Shown here one piece after another: positions 1 through 7,602 of a stretch of 64,000 nt of DNA. The position numbers were made by a program, and so were the translations under genes. The first letter of the stretch is position 1; each line of letters begins with the position of its first letter. The notes beneath the pieces are model-generated. The model did no database searches. It worked only from the letters and a program-made list of their open reading frames with translations, and was not told where the DNA came from. Origin of the DNA: Pseudomonadota bacterium (GTDB lineage: Bacteria; Pseudomonadota; Gammaproteobacteria; Steroidobacterales; Steroidobacteraceae); NCBI GenBank assembly GCA_023433705.1, contig JAEYUC010000014.1, positions 62,001-126,000 on the forward strand. Direction: 5' to 3'.

Positions 1-667
1 CGCGGGCGGCAACGCCCGCGTCTATCTACAAACCGCCTCGGGCGAATCGTTGCTGGTGCGCACCTTCCGGAAGGCGCCGTTCAGGAATCGGCCGCCGGCA
101 TGGCGTTACGTGACTCGCGCCGGCGCCGGTGTCGAGCTCACCGGCCCGTGGCAATTGACGTTCCTCGACGGCGGTCCCGAGTTGCCGGCGGCGGCATCGC
201 TGCCGCGGACGAGTAGTTGGACCGAGCTCGAGGACGAGCGCGCGCGCCGTTTTTCCGGCTCCGCGCGCTATCGCATCGAGTTCGACGCGCCCGAGGCGGG
301 CGCCGACGAATGGCTGCTGGAACTCGGTGACGTGCGCGAGAGCGCGCGCGTCACTCTCAACGGCGAGCCGCTGGCGACGGCCTGGAGCCTGCCGTTCGCC
401 GTGCGCCTCGGTAGTTCGCTGAAGCCGCGGGGCAACGTGCTCGAAATCGACGTTGCGAATTTGCCGGCCAATCGCATCCGCGATCTCGACTTGCGCAAGG
501 TCGATTGGAAGATCATGCGCGACGCCAACATCGTGACGCTGCACTACAAGCCGTTCGACGCCTCGCAATGGGCGGTCGCACCGTCGGGCCTGCTCGGGCC
601 GGTGCGGCTCGTGCCGCTGCGAAGTATCTGGCCGCGTCAGGCGGCGAGCGCCGAGCGCGTCTTGTAG
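1..667 (+). CDS. Glycoside hydrolase, C-terminal fragment (GH106/GH2-like sugar-binding domain)
   Basis: The reading frame is open from the left edge, so only the last ~221 codons of a longer gene are present. The visible part ends in a jelly-roll sugar-binding domain of the kind found at the C terminus of GH106-type alpha-L-rhamnosidase-like and GH2 enzymes: a WLLELGDVRESARVTLNG strand pair, then NVLEIDVANLPANRIRDLD, and near the end DYKPFDAS-like and PSGLLGPV motifs (here YKPFDASQWAVAPSGLLGPV). The catalytic part lies outside the window, so the substrate cannot be told. Its 3' end overlaps the end of the convergent CoA-binding gene by about 30 bases. Family assignment is from motif memory. 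Confidence 0.72.
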   Translation, partial: AGGNARVYLQTASGESLLVRTFRKAPFRNRPPAWRYVTRAGAGVELTGPWQLTFLDGGPELPAAASLPRTSSWTELEDERARRFSGSARYRIEFDAPEAGADEWLLELGDVRESARVTLNGEPLATAWSLPFAVRLGSSLKPRGNVLEIDVANLPANRIRDLDLRKVDWKIMRDANIVTLHYKPFDASQWAVAPSGLLGPVRLVPLRSIWPRQAASAERVL

Positions 668-1059
668 AGGCAGCGGTCCATGACCGTGAAAATCCCGGCG
701 TCACGGGCCCGCTGAGCGGCCGCGGCGTCGATCACACCTTCCTGCAGCCAGAGCACCGGTATTTTCAGGCGGATGGCGTCGTCGACGATCGCGGCCACGT
801 GCTCCGGCCGGCGGAATACGTCGACGATGTCGATCGGACCCGCACCCTTGAGGGCGGACTCGAGATCCGGCCAGGCCTTCTCACCGAGTATCTCCGTCGC
901 GCCCGGATTCACCGGCACGATGCGATAGCCAAACTTCTGCAGCCCACGAGCAACATTGTGGCTCGGCTTACCGGGAGTTTCCGACAGGCCGAGAATCGCG
1001 ATGGTGCGTGCGCTGCGCAGCAGCTCGTCGATATCCTGCTTCGCGGGGTTCTCGAACAT
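637..1059 (-). CDS. CoA-binding domain protein (YccU-like)
   Basis: A 140-residue single-domain Rossmann protein of the CoA-binding family (YccU type). An N-terminal helix (DIDELLRSARTIAILGLS) leads into the nucleotide-binding loop GLSETPGKPSHNVARGL, followed by IVPVNPGA and the conserved VLWLQEGVID strand; the length is normal for the family. The start chosen is the Met of MFENPAKQ, because the upstream extension of the frame has no domain content and would run across the neighbouring gene's start. The role of these proteins is poorly known; they bind CoA or a related nucleotide. It converges with the glycoside hydrolase end and is divergent from the 2Fe-2S protein. Confidence 0.85.
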   Translation of the reverse strand: MFENPAKQDIDELLRSARTIAILGLSETPGKPSHNVARGLQKFGYRIVPVNPGATEILGEKAWPDLESALKGAGPIDIVDVFRRPEHVAAIVDDAIRLKIPVLWLQEGVIDAAAAQRARDAGIFTVMDRCLYKTRSALAA

Positions 1060-1144
1060 GGCGCGATCTCGTGTGTTAGCTTGGGCCCAAGAGTTACGAA
1101 TCCCGAGGTCCGCGGCAAGCTCGCAGGGTCCCGAGAAGGGCGAG

Positions 1145-1723
1145 ATGGATTCTGACGCATTCGACGTATTGATCGAGCCGGGTGGCGTCGCGCTGCGCGT
1201 GCCGCGCGATGCGAACGTGCTCGGGGTCGCGCTCGCGGCGGGCCTGCCGCTGCCGCACAGCTGCCGCGCGGGCCGATGCGCGTCGTGCAAGTCGCGACTG
1301 CTGTCGGGTCGTGTCGAATATCCGGACGGCGTTCCGCCCGGCATCACGGCGACGGAAATCGAGCGCGGCGAAGTATTGCTGTGCCAGGCGCGGCCCCGCA
1401 GCGACCTGCGTATCGAGACTCGCGGCCTGCCATCGGCGCCGGGCAATATCGATGTCGAATACCTGGGTCATGAGCGCTTGTCGTTTGGAGCCACGAAGGT
1501 CTTGCTGCGCCGGATGCCAGGGTCGGTATTCGCGGTGCGTCCCGGCCAGTTCGTCGATCTCGACAACCTCGCGGGCGCGCCGGATCGCGTCACGGTGATC
1601 GCGGTGCAGGCCGAATCTCTTGCGGTCGAGCTCGTGGATTCGGCGCTCGTGGATTGGTTCGAAAACGTGGCGCGGCCCGGCGATCGGCTGCGCGTGACCG
1701 GCCCATTCGAGGGAGCTCGTTGA
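1145..1723 (+). CDS. 2Fe-2S ferredoxin-domain protein with partial FAD-binding barrel
   Basis: A 192-residue protein. Residues 5-90 form a plant-type ferredoxin domain with the cluster ligands Cys40, Cys45, Cys48 and Cys80 (CRAGRCASC then LLCQAR). Residues ~97-190 resemble the FAD-binding beta-barrel of CDP-6-deoxyglucoseen-reductase/phenol-hydroxylase-type oxidoreductases (VFAVRPGQFVDLDN), but the protein stops at DRLRVTGPFEG, so the NAD-binding Rossmann domain is missing. It may act as an electron shuttle or regulatory protein rather than a full reductase. ATG is preceded by GAGAAGG. The stop codon is almost contiguous with the next small reading frame. Confidence 0.78.
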   Translation: MDSDAFDVLIEPGGVALRVPRDANVLGVALAAGLPLPHSCRAGRCASCKSRLLSGRVEYPDGVPPGITATEIERGEVLLCQARPRSDLRIETRGLPSAPGNIDVEYLGHERLSFGATKVLLRRMPGSVFAVRPGQFVDLDNLAGAPDRVTVIAVQAESLAVELVDSALVDWFENVARPGDRLRVTGPFEGAR

Positions 1724-1724
1724 C

Positions 1725-1865
1725 GTGACGATCACGCGTGTGCAAAAGATTCTCGCCGGCGGAAGCATCCTGCTCGTCGCGGCACTGATCGCCTGGCTCT
1801 CGGGCGAGGCATTCGAGCGCGCGAGTCCGCCGGACGAGCCGGTCAGATCCGAAAGCGGTCCTTGA
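1725..1865 (+). CDS. Possible small single-pass membrane protein (46 aa)
   Basis: A GTG-initiated 46-codon frame starting one base after the preceding stop. It would encode a basic N terminus (TRVQK), one hydrophobic stretch (SILLVAALIAWL, about residues 14-25) and a polar, acidic tail. It overlaps the end of the convergent response regulator by 23 bases. Nothing beyond position and the membrane segment supports it; I do not recognise a family. Could be a chance frame. Confidence 0.35.
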   Translation: MTITRVQKILAGGSILLVAALIAWLSGEAFERASPPDEPVRSESGP

Positions 1866-2580
1866 GATCGCCGGCCATGCGCCGGCTGACTTCCAGCGGC
1901 TGCGAGCAGCCGCGCAAGTGCACGAAGTGCTGGCCTGACGCGTCGCGCGTGATCCGCTCGAGGTACTTCGTGTTGACCAGCGCATTGCGATGGATGCGCA
2001 CGAAGGTCGCGGCGAATTCCTCCTCGAGCGACTTCAGCGAATCCTCGATGAGGTCCTCGCCGTGTTCGTGCTTCACCGTGGTGTATTTCTGGTCGGCCTG
2101 AAAGAAGAAGACTTCCTCGACCGGTATCAGCTTGAGGCCGTCGCGCCCACGCGAGCCGATGTGGGAACGGCGCGTCGTTTCGCGCGAGGCGTTCGCGACC
2201 TGCTGCAACTGCGGCCGGGTGAGACGCGCCGCCTTGGCGAGCGCGGCCTTGAGTTTCTCCGCGCGGATGGGCTTGAGCAGATAGGCGACAGCCGCGGAGT
2301 CGAATGCCTCGAGTGCGTATTCGTCGAACGCCGTGGTGAAGATCACCGCGGGCGGTTGGTCCATCAACGACAGGTGGCGCGCGACTTCGAGTCCGTCGAT
2401 GCCGGGCATGCGCACGTCGAGCAGCACGATGTCCGGCTCGACCCGCTCCACCAGGTCCAGCGCCTCGGCGCCGTTGCTGGCTTCGCCCGCGACTTCGCAG
2501 TCGCCGCTTTCGGCCAGCATCGAGCGCAGGCGCTCGCGCGCCGGCGGCTCGTCGTCGACGATGATCGCCCGCAGGATCAT
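1843..2580 (-). CDS. LytR/AlgR-family response regulator
   Basis: A 245-residue two-component regulator. The N-terminal receiver domain has the acidic pair Asp9/Asp10, phospho-acceptor Asp55 (IVLLDVRMPG), a Thr in VIFTTAF and Lys103 in YLLKPI. The C-terminal half (about 140-245) is a LytTR DNA-binding domain, with KLIPVEEVFFFQADQKYT and VRIHRNALVN signatures. Its ATG overlaps the kinase stop by four bases (ATGA), so the pair is translationally coupled. The targets are unknown; LytTR regulators usually bind imperfect direct repeats near promoters. Confidence 0.93.
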   Translation of the reverse strand: MILRAIIVDDEPPARERLRSMLAESGDCEVAGEASNGAEALDLVERVEPDIVLLDVRMPGIDGLEVARHLSLMDQPPAVIFTTAFDEYALEAFDSAAVAYLLKPIRAEKLKAALAKAARLTRPQLQQVANASRETTRRSHIGSRGRDGLKLIPVEEVFFFQADQKYTTVKHEHGEDLIEDSLKSLEEEFAATFVRIHRNALVNTKYLERITRDASGQHFVHLRGCSQPLEVSRRMAGDLKDRFRI

Positions 2581-3659
2581 GGGCGCGGGGCGGCCGGTTC
2601 CGCGGTCGCGTAAGGGAAGCGCAGCGTCACGATGTACTCCTCGTCGAAACGACCGGCCTTGACCGTCGCCCGTTCGCCGTACATGAGATCGAGTCGCTCG
2701 CGGATGTTGGCGAGCGCGAGCCGGTTGCCCTCGCGCACCGTGAGGTTGGCCGGGGGCACCGGGTTGCGGACGACAATCGTGATCATGCCCTTGTTCATTT
2801 CGCCCGAGACCTTGACCACGCCGCCGTCCCTGCGCGGTTCGATGCCGTGATAGATGGCGTTTTCCAGCAGCGGCTGCAGCGTGAGTCCCGGCACGAGCGC
2901 GCCGCTCGGCAGGGAATCCACCTTCCATTCGACGCGCAATCGGTCTCCGAGGCGCAGCTGTTCCATGCGCTGGTACGTGCGCGCCACGTCGATTTCCTCG
3001 GCGATGGTGATCTGCTGGCGTTTTTCCGACAGGTTCGCGCGGAACAGGTCGGCGAGATCCTGCACGGCCTCCTCGGCGCGCGCGGGATTCGTCCGCGTGA
3101 GCGAGGCGATCGTGTTCATGCTGTTGAACAGGAAGTGCGGCCGGATGCGCGCCTGCAGCGCGTGCACGCGGGCCTTCGCCTGCAGTTCGACGTTGTGGCG
3201 CCATTCATGCGTGACGTAGAAATATCGCAGCGCGAGCGCCGTGACCACCAGCGTGATGCCGAGATTGCGCACGAGAAAAGTCCACTGATCGTCGGGCGCC
3301 AGGGCGCCATCCATGAGCCACGTGCGGCGACCCACCGAGTGGGCGATGGTCGAGATCAGCGTCACGAGCACGGCGGTGATACCCAGCACGAGGGCCGATC
3401 CCTTCGCGAGCGACTGGCGGTTCAGATAGCCGCGCAACGCGCACAACGTGCCGGCGCCGGCGAGACCGACCCACAACAGGAACATCGAGGTGCGCGCCAG
3501 GTCGCTCCAGAATCCGAGCACCGCCTCGTTGCGCGCGAGGGCGAGCACGATCGCGGTGAGCTCGCAGATCACGACGATGGCGAGCACCGCGCGCGCCCTG
3601 CAGAAGTCGGGTAGATAGAACTGGGTCGAACGTTCGGATTGCGGCGCGGGAGCGCTCAT
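2577..3659 (-). CDS. LytS/AlgZ-type sensor histidine kinase
   Basis: A 360-residue membrane kinase. Four hydrophobic segments occupy roughly residues 22-42, 58-78, 87-107 and 131-148, then a HisKA_5 (His_kinase) domain with phospho-acceptor His175 in RIRPHFLFNSMNTIASL and a degenerate HATPase region (LTLQPLLENAIYHGIEP, then NRLALANIRERLDLMYGE). There is no separate extracellular sensor domain, so the membrane part probably senses directly. Start is Met of MSAPAPQSER; it overlaps the upstream dehydrogenase stop by four bases, and its own stop overlaps the regulator start. The partner is clearly the adjacent LytTR regulator. Confidence 0.92.
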   Translation of the reverse strand: MSAPAPQSERSTQFYLPDFCRARAVLAIVVICELTAIVLALARNEAVLGFWSDLARTSMFLLWVGLAGAGTLCALRGYLNRQSLAKGSALVLGITAVLVTLISTIAHSVGRRTWLMDGALAPDDQWTFLVRNLGITLVVTALALRYFYVTHEWRHNVELQAKARVHALQARIRPHFLFNSMNTIASLTRTNPARAEEAVQDLADLFRANLSEKRQQITIAEEIDVARTYQRMEQLRLGDRLRVEWKVDSLPSGALVPGLTLQPLLENAIYHGIEPRRDGGVVKVSGEMNKGMITIVVRNPVPPANLTVREGNRLALANIRERLDLMYGERATVKAGRFDEEYIVTLRFPYATAEPAAPRP

Positions 3660-4543
3660 GAACCTTGCTTCGCGGCGTCCGTGAACAACGCCTGCTTGAG
3701 CCGGTGTGCCGCCGAGATGTCTTCGTCGCCGTAACCCTGCGCCATCAACTCGGCATACTCGGCGAGCATCGAGTCGACCACCGGCAGGTGCACGCCGAGC
3801 CGCGCGGCCATGTCGCGGCAGATGCCGAGATCCTTGGCATGCAGCTTCACGCGAAAGCCCGCCGGATAGGTTCCGCGCGCCATGTTCGGCGCCCGATGCA
3901 CGAAGTACCAGCTCGAGCCCGCGCCCTGACCGAGGGTGGAGATCACCCGATCGAGCGGCAGCCCGTGGGCTTCCGCGAAGGCCATCGCTTCCGCGCAGGC
4001 GCGGATGATCCCGGCGCACATGATCTGGTTGGTGGCCTTGGTCGCCTGCCCGGCGCCGCTGGGACCGAAGTGTTCGATGGTCTTGCCCATCGCCGCGAGC
4101 ACCGGCTTCGCGCGCTCGAAGGCCGTGGGTGTACCGCCGGTCATGATGGCGAGGGTGGCCTTCTGCGCGCCTTCGACGCCACCGCTCACCGGAGCATCGA
4201 CGAATTCGGTTCCGCGACTCGCGAGGAAACTTTCCGCCCAGCGCGCGGTGTCGGCGCTCACGGTCGAACAGTCGATGACCAGCGCGCCTTCGCGCAGGCC
4301 GGGCGCCAGCGCTTCGATCGTTGAGCGAACGTCAGCGTCGGCGGACACGCAGATCACGACGGTGTCGAGGCTCGCGGCGAAGTCCGCGAGATCGGCGGGC
4401 GCAGGGCAACCGAGTTCGGATGCGAGCGCCTGTGCCTTCGAAGCGGTGCGGTTCCAGACTGCCGTGAGCAGTCCCGCCCTGTGGAGATTTCTCGCCATGG
4501 GAGCACCCATGGCACCGAGTCCGGCGAAGCCAACGCGCTGCAT
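3656..4543 (-). CDS. 3-hydroxyisobutyrate dehydrogenase-family NAD(P)-dependent oxidoreductase
   Basis: A 295-residue beta-hydroxyacid dehydrogenase. The N terminus has the dinucleotide loop GFAGLGAMGAPMARN, the substrate signature DAPVSGG sits at 126-132, and the catalytic Lys is Lys169 in GAGQATKATNQI. Length fits the family (~295). The substrate cannot be read from sequence: 3-hydroxyisobutyrate, tartronate semialdehyde and glyoxylate/succinic semialdehyde reductases all look like this. Unusually, its stop overlaps the start of the sensor kinase (ATGA), making it the first gene of a coupled trio with the two-component pair. Confidence 0.88.
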   Translation of the reverse strand: MQRVGFAGLGAMGAPMARNLHRAGLLTAVWNRTASKAQALASELGCPAPADLADFAASLDTVVICVSADADVRSTIEALAPGLREGALVIDCSTVSADTARWAESFLASRGTEFVDAPVSGGVEGAQKATLAIMTGGTPTAFERAKPVLAAMGKTIEHFGPSGAGQATKATNQIMCAGIIRACAEAMAFAEAHGLPLDRVISTLGQGAGSSWYFVHRAPNMARGTYPAGFRVKLHAKDLGICRDMAARLGVHLPVVDSMLAEYAELMAQGYGDEDISAAHRLKQALFTDAAKQGS

Positions 4544-4568
4544 AGGCGCGCGACTTTAGCAAAGCTTC

Positions 4569-4592
4569 AGCCCGAGTCGTTCGACTTGGGCT
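4569..4592 (-). terminator. Hairpin downstream of DUF4124 gene
   Basis: An 11-bp stem (AGCCCGAGTCG pairing with CGACTTGGGCT, one G-U pair) with a two-base loop just past the stop of the DUF4124 gene. It is followed on the minus strand by only a short T stretch, so it is a weak terminator or an RNA-stabilising hairpin. Confidence 0.4.
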
Positions 4593-4607
4593 CGAATCCT
4601 CGGGTCT

Positions 4608-5078
4608 TCAGCCTTGCGGGCCGCAGATGGATTCGACGGCCTTCGCGCTGTCGAGGCGCGCCTTCACGATCTCTTCGTCGGAAAGGTACTTGCGCTCGCC
4701 GTTCGGCAGCTGCGTGAACAGACGATGCGAGTTGAGCGTGGACTGGTAAGTCTCGCGGGCCTTCTTGCAGCGTTCCGCGCGGGAAGCTTCGAGGTCCTTC
4801 GCGACCTGCGCGGCGAGGCGCGAGTCGGTCTGACCCTGCGCGACGCGCTCATTGCTGGCGGAGAGCTGGTTGTTCGTGGCGGTCTGCTGCGCGGCGTAGT
4901 TGCGCTGGGCCGCTTCGGGCGGACGTTGCGAGCCGGTGGCAACCAGGACCGCGCCCGGGATGGGTTTGTCGGTGTAGAGCGTCTTGCCCGTCTCGTCGAC
5001 ATATTTGTAGATGTCGCCGGCTTGCGCGACAGCGCTGGCCAGGACACCTGCAAGAACGGCAATGATGGTCGAACGCAT
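4608..5078 (-). CDS. DUF4124 domain-containing periplasmic protein
   Basis: A 156-residue protein with a Sec signal peptide (MRSTIIAVLAGVLASAVAQA, cleavage after AQA) followed directly by the DUF4124 motif DIYKYVDETGKTLYTDKPIPG, normally a small beta domain. The rest is helical and rich in Gln, Ala and Arg (probable coiled coil, about 60-130), with two Cys (RCKKA and ESICGPQG) that could form a disulphide. Function of DUF4124 proteins is unknown. It is transcribed alone on the minus strand, with hairpins on both sides. Confidence 0.85.
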   Translation of the reverse strand: MRSTIIAVLAGVLASAVAQAGDIYKYVDETGKTLYTDKPIPGAVLVATGSQRPPEAAQRNYAAQQTATNNQLSASNERVAQGQTDSRLAAQVAKDLEASRAERCKKARETYQSTLNSHRLFTQLPNGERKYLSDEEIVKARLDSAKAVESICGPQG

Positions 5079-5200
5079 ACGCTTCCTCCGGTACCGGGAT
5101 TATCGCCCCGGAGGCCAATCAAAACCTTTGAACCCCATCACATACAAGCCGGAAAACCCCCGGAAACCCGCCGAAATTCCGTATTCGGCATTTTTCCCGG

Positions 5201-5251
5201 ACGCCCCCGCTTCGGGGGCGTGAGAAGTGATGCTCGCGCCTGCAAGCGGGC
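5201..5251 (+). repeat. Twin-hairpin repeat, copy A
   Basis: First stem ACGCCCCCG/CGGGGGCGT with loop CTT, a seven-base linker GAGAAGT, then a second stem GCTCGC/GCGGGC (one G-U pair). The same architecture and the same linker occur at 12791-12832, and a variant at 43823-43865, so this is a dispersed REP-like element. It lies between the amtB terminator and the start of the DUF4124 gene. Confidence 0.6.
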
Positions 5252-5252
5252 G

Positions 5253-5295
5253 TAAAAAAGCCTCCCGGAACGTGAGTCCCGGGAGGCTCGTTTTA
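5253..5295 (-). terminator. Intrinsic terminator of glnK-amtB
   Basis: A perfect ten-base-pair stem (AGCCTCCCGG at 5259-5268 with CCGGGAGGCT at 5279-5288) lies 27 bases past the amtB stop and is followed on the minus strand by TTTTTTAC. The other side has TTTTA, so it may work in both directions. Confidence 0.85.
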
Positions 5296-5314
5296 CGCGG
5301 CGTGTGCCGCTGCT

Positions 5315-6658
5315 TCAGTCGTAAGCGCGCTCGCCGTGCTCGGAGATGTCGAGGCCTTCGCGCTCGACGTCCTCGCTCGGGCGCAGGCCGATCGTGAACT
5401 TGATCACGTAGAACGCAATCGCAGTCACGACGGCGGACCAGACCACCGTGATGATCACGCCCGTCGCCTGGATTCCGAGCTGGGCCGGGATGCTTTCGAA
5501 GGACGCCACGCCACCGAGCGACGAGTGGCCCAGGATGCCGGTGGCGAGTGCGCCGAGGATGCCGCCGACCGCATGGACGCCGAACACGTCGAGCGAGTCG
5601 TCGTAGCCCAGCATCTTCTTGAGTCCGGCAACCGCCCAGAGGCAGACCAGGCCAGCCGCGAGACCGAGAATGATCGCGCCGCTCGGACCCACCGCGCCGC
5701 AGGACGGCGTGATGGCCACGAGACCGGCGACGGCGCCCGAGGCCGCACCGAGCATCGTCGGCTTGCCGCGGAAGATCCATTCACCGAAGGTCCAGGCGAC
5801 CACAGCGGCCGCGGTGCAGACGAACGTGTTCAGGAACACGAGGCCGGCGAAGTTGTTGGCTTCGAGTCCCGAGCCCACGTTGAATCCGAACCAACCGGTC
5901 CACAGCAGCGAGGCGCCGATCATCACGTAGGGAACATTGTGCGGCGGCATCGGCGCGGTGCCGTAGCCCACTCGCTTGCCGACGATCAGCGCGCCGACGA
6001 GGCCCGCGATACCGGCGTTGATGTGAACCACCGTGCCGCCCGCGTAGTCGAGCGCGCCGAGCTTGAAGAGGTAGCCCTCGGAGAACCACACCATGCGCGC
6101 GATCGGAAGATAGGAGAACGTGAACCAGATGACCGCGAACAACAGCACCGCGGAGAACTTGGTGCGCTCGGCGAAGCCGCCGACCGCGAGCGCCGTGGTG
6201 ATGGCCGCGAAGGTCGCCTGGAATGCAACGAAGACCAGTTCCGGAATGACCACGCCTTCGGTGAAGGTCGCGGCATTCGTGTCAGCCGTGATGCCCGACA
6301 GGAACAATCGGCTGAAGTCGCCTATCCATTGTCCGGTGCCGTTGAACGCGAGGCTGTAGCCATAGATGACCCACAGCACGGCCAGCAGCGAGAAAACCAC
6401 GAAAACCTGCATCGCGACCGAGAGCACGTTCTTCGCGCGCACCATGCCGCCGTAGAACAATGCCAGGCCCGGTACGGCCATCATGATGACCAGCAACGTC
6501 GCGACGATCATCCACGCCGTGTCGCCCTTGTCTGGGACGGGTGCCGCCTCCGCTGCATCCTGCGCGAACGCCAATGCCGGACCCATCAACAGCAGCGCCG
6601 CGCCGAGACCGCGCGTGAGAAGGCTGCCACCCTTCGTTCTCTTCTTATCTTCTTGCAT
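5315..6658 (-). CDS. amtB: Ammonium transporter AmtB
   Basis: A 447-residue ammonium channel with a cleavable N-terminal signal (LLTRGLGAALLLMGPALAFA) and eleven predicted membrane helices. Family marks include the GLALFYGGMVR motif, the first pore histidine in GGTVVHINAGIAGL and the second in FGVHAVGGILGAL. It moves ammonium/ammonia across the inner membrane and is blocked by the PII protein GlnK when nitrogen is plentiful. I chose Met of MQEDKKRT because GAGGAG lies seven bases upstream; the longer frame would run through the 3' end of glnK. The gene follows glnK by 22 bases in one operon. Confidence 0.95.
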   Translation of the reverse strand: MQEDKKRTKGGSLLTRGLGAALLLMGPALAFAQDAAEAAPVPDKGDTAWMIVATLLVIMMAVPGLALFYGGMVRAKNVLSVAMQVFVVFSLLAVLWVIYGYSLAFNGTGQWIGDFSRLFLSGITADTNAATFTEGVVIPELVFVAFQATFAAITTALAVGGFAERTKFSAVLLFAVIWFTFSYLPIARMVWFSEGYLFKLGALDYAGGTVVHINAGIAGLVGALIVGKRVGYGTAPMPPHNVPYVMIGASLLWTGWFGFNVGSGLEANNFAGLVFLNTFVCTAAAVVAWTFGEWIFRGKPTMLGAASGAVAGLVAITPSCGAVGPSGAIILGLAAGLVCLWAVAGLKKMLGYDDSLDVFGVHAVGGILGALATGILGHSSLGGVASFESIPAQLGIQATGVIITVVWSAVVTAIAFYVIKFTIGLRPSEDVEREGLDISEHGERAYD

Positions 6659-6680
6659 GTAATAGCTCCTCAACGACATC

Positions 6681-7019
6681 TCAGGCTGCCGCCGCACCGG
6701 ATTCACGCGTGCGTATCCGCACGGCTTCACCGACAGGCGCCAGGAAAATCTTGCCGTCACCGGTTTTACCGGTACGACAAACATTGCTGATCGCTTCGAC
6801 GACGGCTTCCGCCGAGTTGTCGTCGAGCACGATTTCGACGCGTAGTTTGGGAACGAACTCCACCTGGTACTCGGAGCCGCGGTAGTGCTCCGAATGCCCG
6901 CGCTGACGTCCGTAACCGGTGACCTCGGTTACGGTGATCCCCTGCACGCCGAGACGCGCGACCGCTATTTGCAGGTCGTCGAGCTTCCACGGGCGAATGA
7001 TGGCAGTGATCATTTTCAT
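6681..7019 (-). CDS. glnK: Nitrogen regulatory protein PII (GlnK)
   Basis: A 112-residue PII signal protein, exactly the family length. The uridylylation site Tyr51 is in the T-loop (EHYRGSEYQVEF), and the C-terminal signature RTGKTGDGKIFL is intact. It senses 2-oxoglutarate/ATP and binds AmtB to close the channel. The start MKMITAII matches other GlnK proteins; an in-frame ATG at 7055 with GGGAG upstream would add 12 residues and cannot be excluded. A sigma54-type promoter lies about 110 bases upstream, the usual NtrC-controlled arrangement for nitrogen limitation. Confidence 0.95.
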   Translation of the reverse strand: MKMITAIIRPWKLDDLQIAVARLGVQGITVTEVTGYGRQRGHSEHYRGSEYQVEFVPKLRVEIVLDDNSAEAVVEAISNVCRTGKTGDGKIFLAPVGEAVRIRTRESGAAAA

Positions 7020-7129
7020 CGCTTTGGCGTCGTTATCCGATGGATCACGCGCCATCGCGGCGCGTATGCTCCCTTTTGCTCATTGGCTGGCGCATCGTTT
7101 TGGCCGGCCACCCGAGCCCCTGATCAAAG

Positions 7130-7145
7130 TGCAGGTTCCATGCCA
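7130..7145 (-). promoter_or_regulatory. Sigma54-type promoter for glnK-amtB
   Basis: Read on the minus strand the site is TGGCATGGAACCTGCA, with the GG and GC elements exactly ten bases apart as required for sigma54. It lies 75-110 bases before the two possible glnK starts. An imperfect inverted repeat (ACGCCC/GGGCGT) about 70 bases further upstream, near 7206-7224, could be an activator site but does not match the NtrC consensus well. Confidence 0.75.
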
Positions 7146-7284
7146 GCCCCAAGGGGCGAGGAAGTGGCCCGTTGCAGCGCGAGAACGGGCAGGGTTCGAT
7201 GCGGGACGCCCAAAGTTGGGGCGTGCAATTTGATCGCGCGACAAAACAGGGCAAAAAGCCGCCAAACAACCAGGAGAGCAGCCG

Positions 7285-7554
7285 GTGGAGATTCCCAGGG
7301 TAGAAGAATTGCTACGCAGCCTGATGCAGGGTCTGCCACCGGGAATCGCGTCGGGCGCTTCCGGCCTGCGAGAGGACCTGGAAAACAACTTCCGCGCGGT
7401 GCTGCGCGCCAATCTCGGGAAGCTCGATCTCGCCGGCCGCGAGGAATTCGACGCGCAACGAAAGGTGCTCGAGCGCACGCGCGCGCGGCTCGAGGAGCTG
7501 GAACGTCGCGTGGCGGATCTGGAGGCGAGACTCGCAAATTCAGGCGGTCGCTAG
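7285..7554 (+). CDS. ubiK: Ubiquinone biosynthesis accessory factor UbiK (BMFP family)
   Basis: An 89-residue protein with the family pattern: an amphipathic N terminus (VEELLRSLMQGLP), the REDLENNFRAVLRANLGKLDL motif, and a C-terminal coiled coil (RKVLERTRARLEELERRVADLEARL) that trimerises. UbiK helps assemble the ubiquinone (Ubi) complex with UbiJ. It starts with GTG, preceded by CAGGAGAG. The next gene, yifB, follows in the same direction 48 bases later, as in several gammaproteobacteria. Confidence 0.9.
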   Translation: MEIPRVEELLRSLMQGLPPGIASGASGLREDLENNFRAVLRANLGKLDLAGREEFDAQRKVLERTRARLEELERRVADLEARLANSGGR

Positions 7555-7602
7555 TCGACTGCCTTGCCGGCATGGACGCCGGCGTATGAACAGGGAGGTT
7601 CA

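Noticed and set aside
5336..6790. 484-codon plus-strand frame opposite amtB
   Set aside because: His/Arg/Asp-rich shadow of a membrane-protein gene, no domain.
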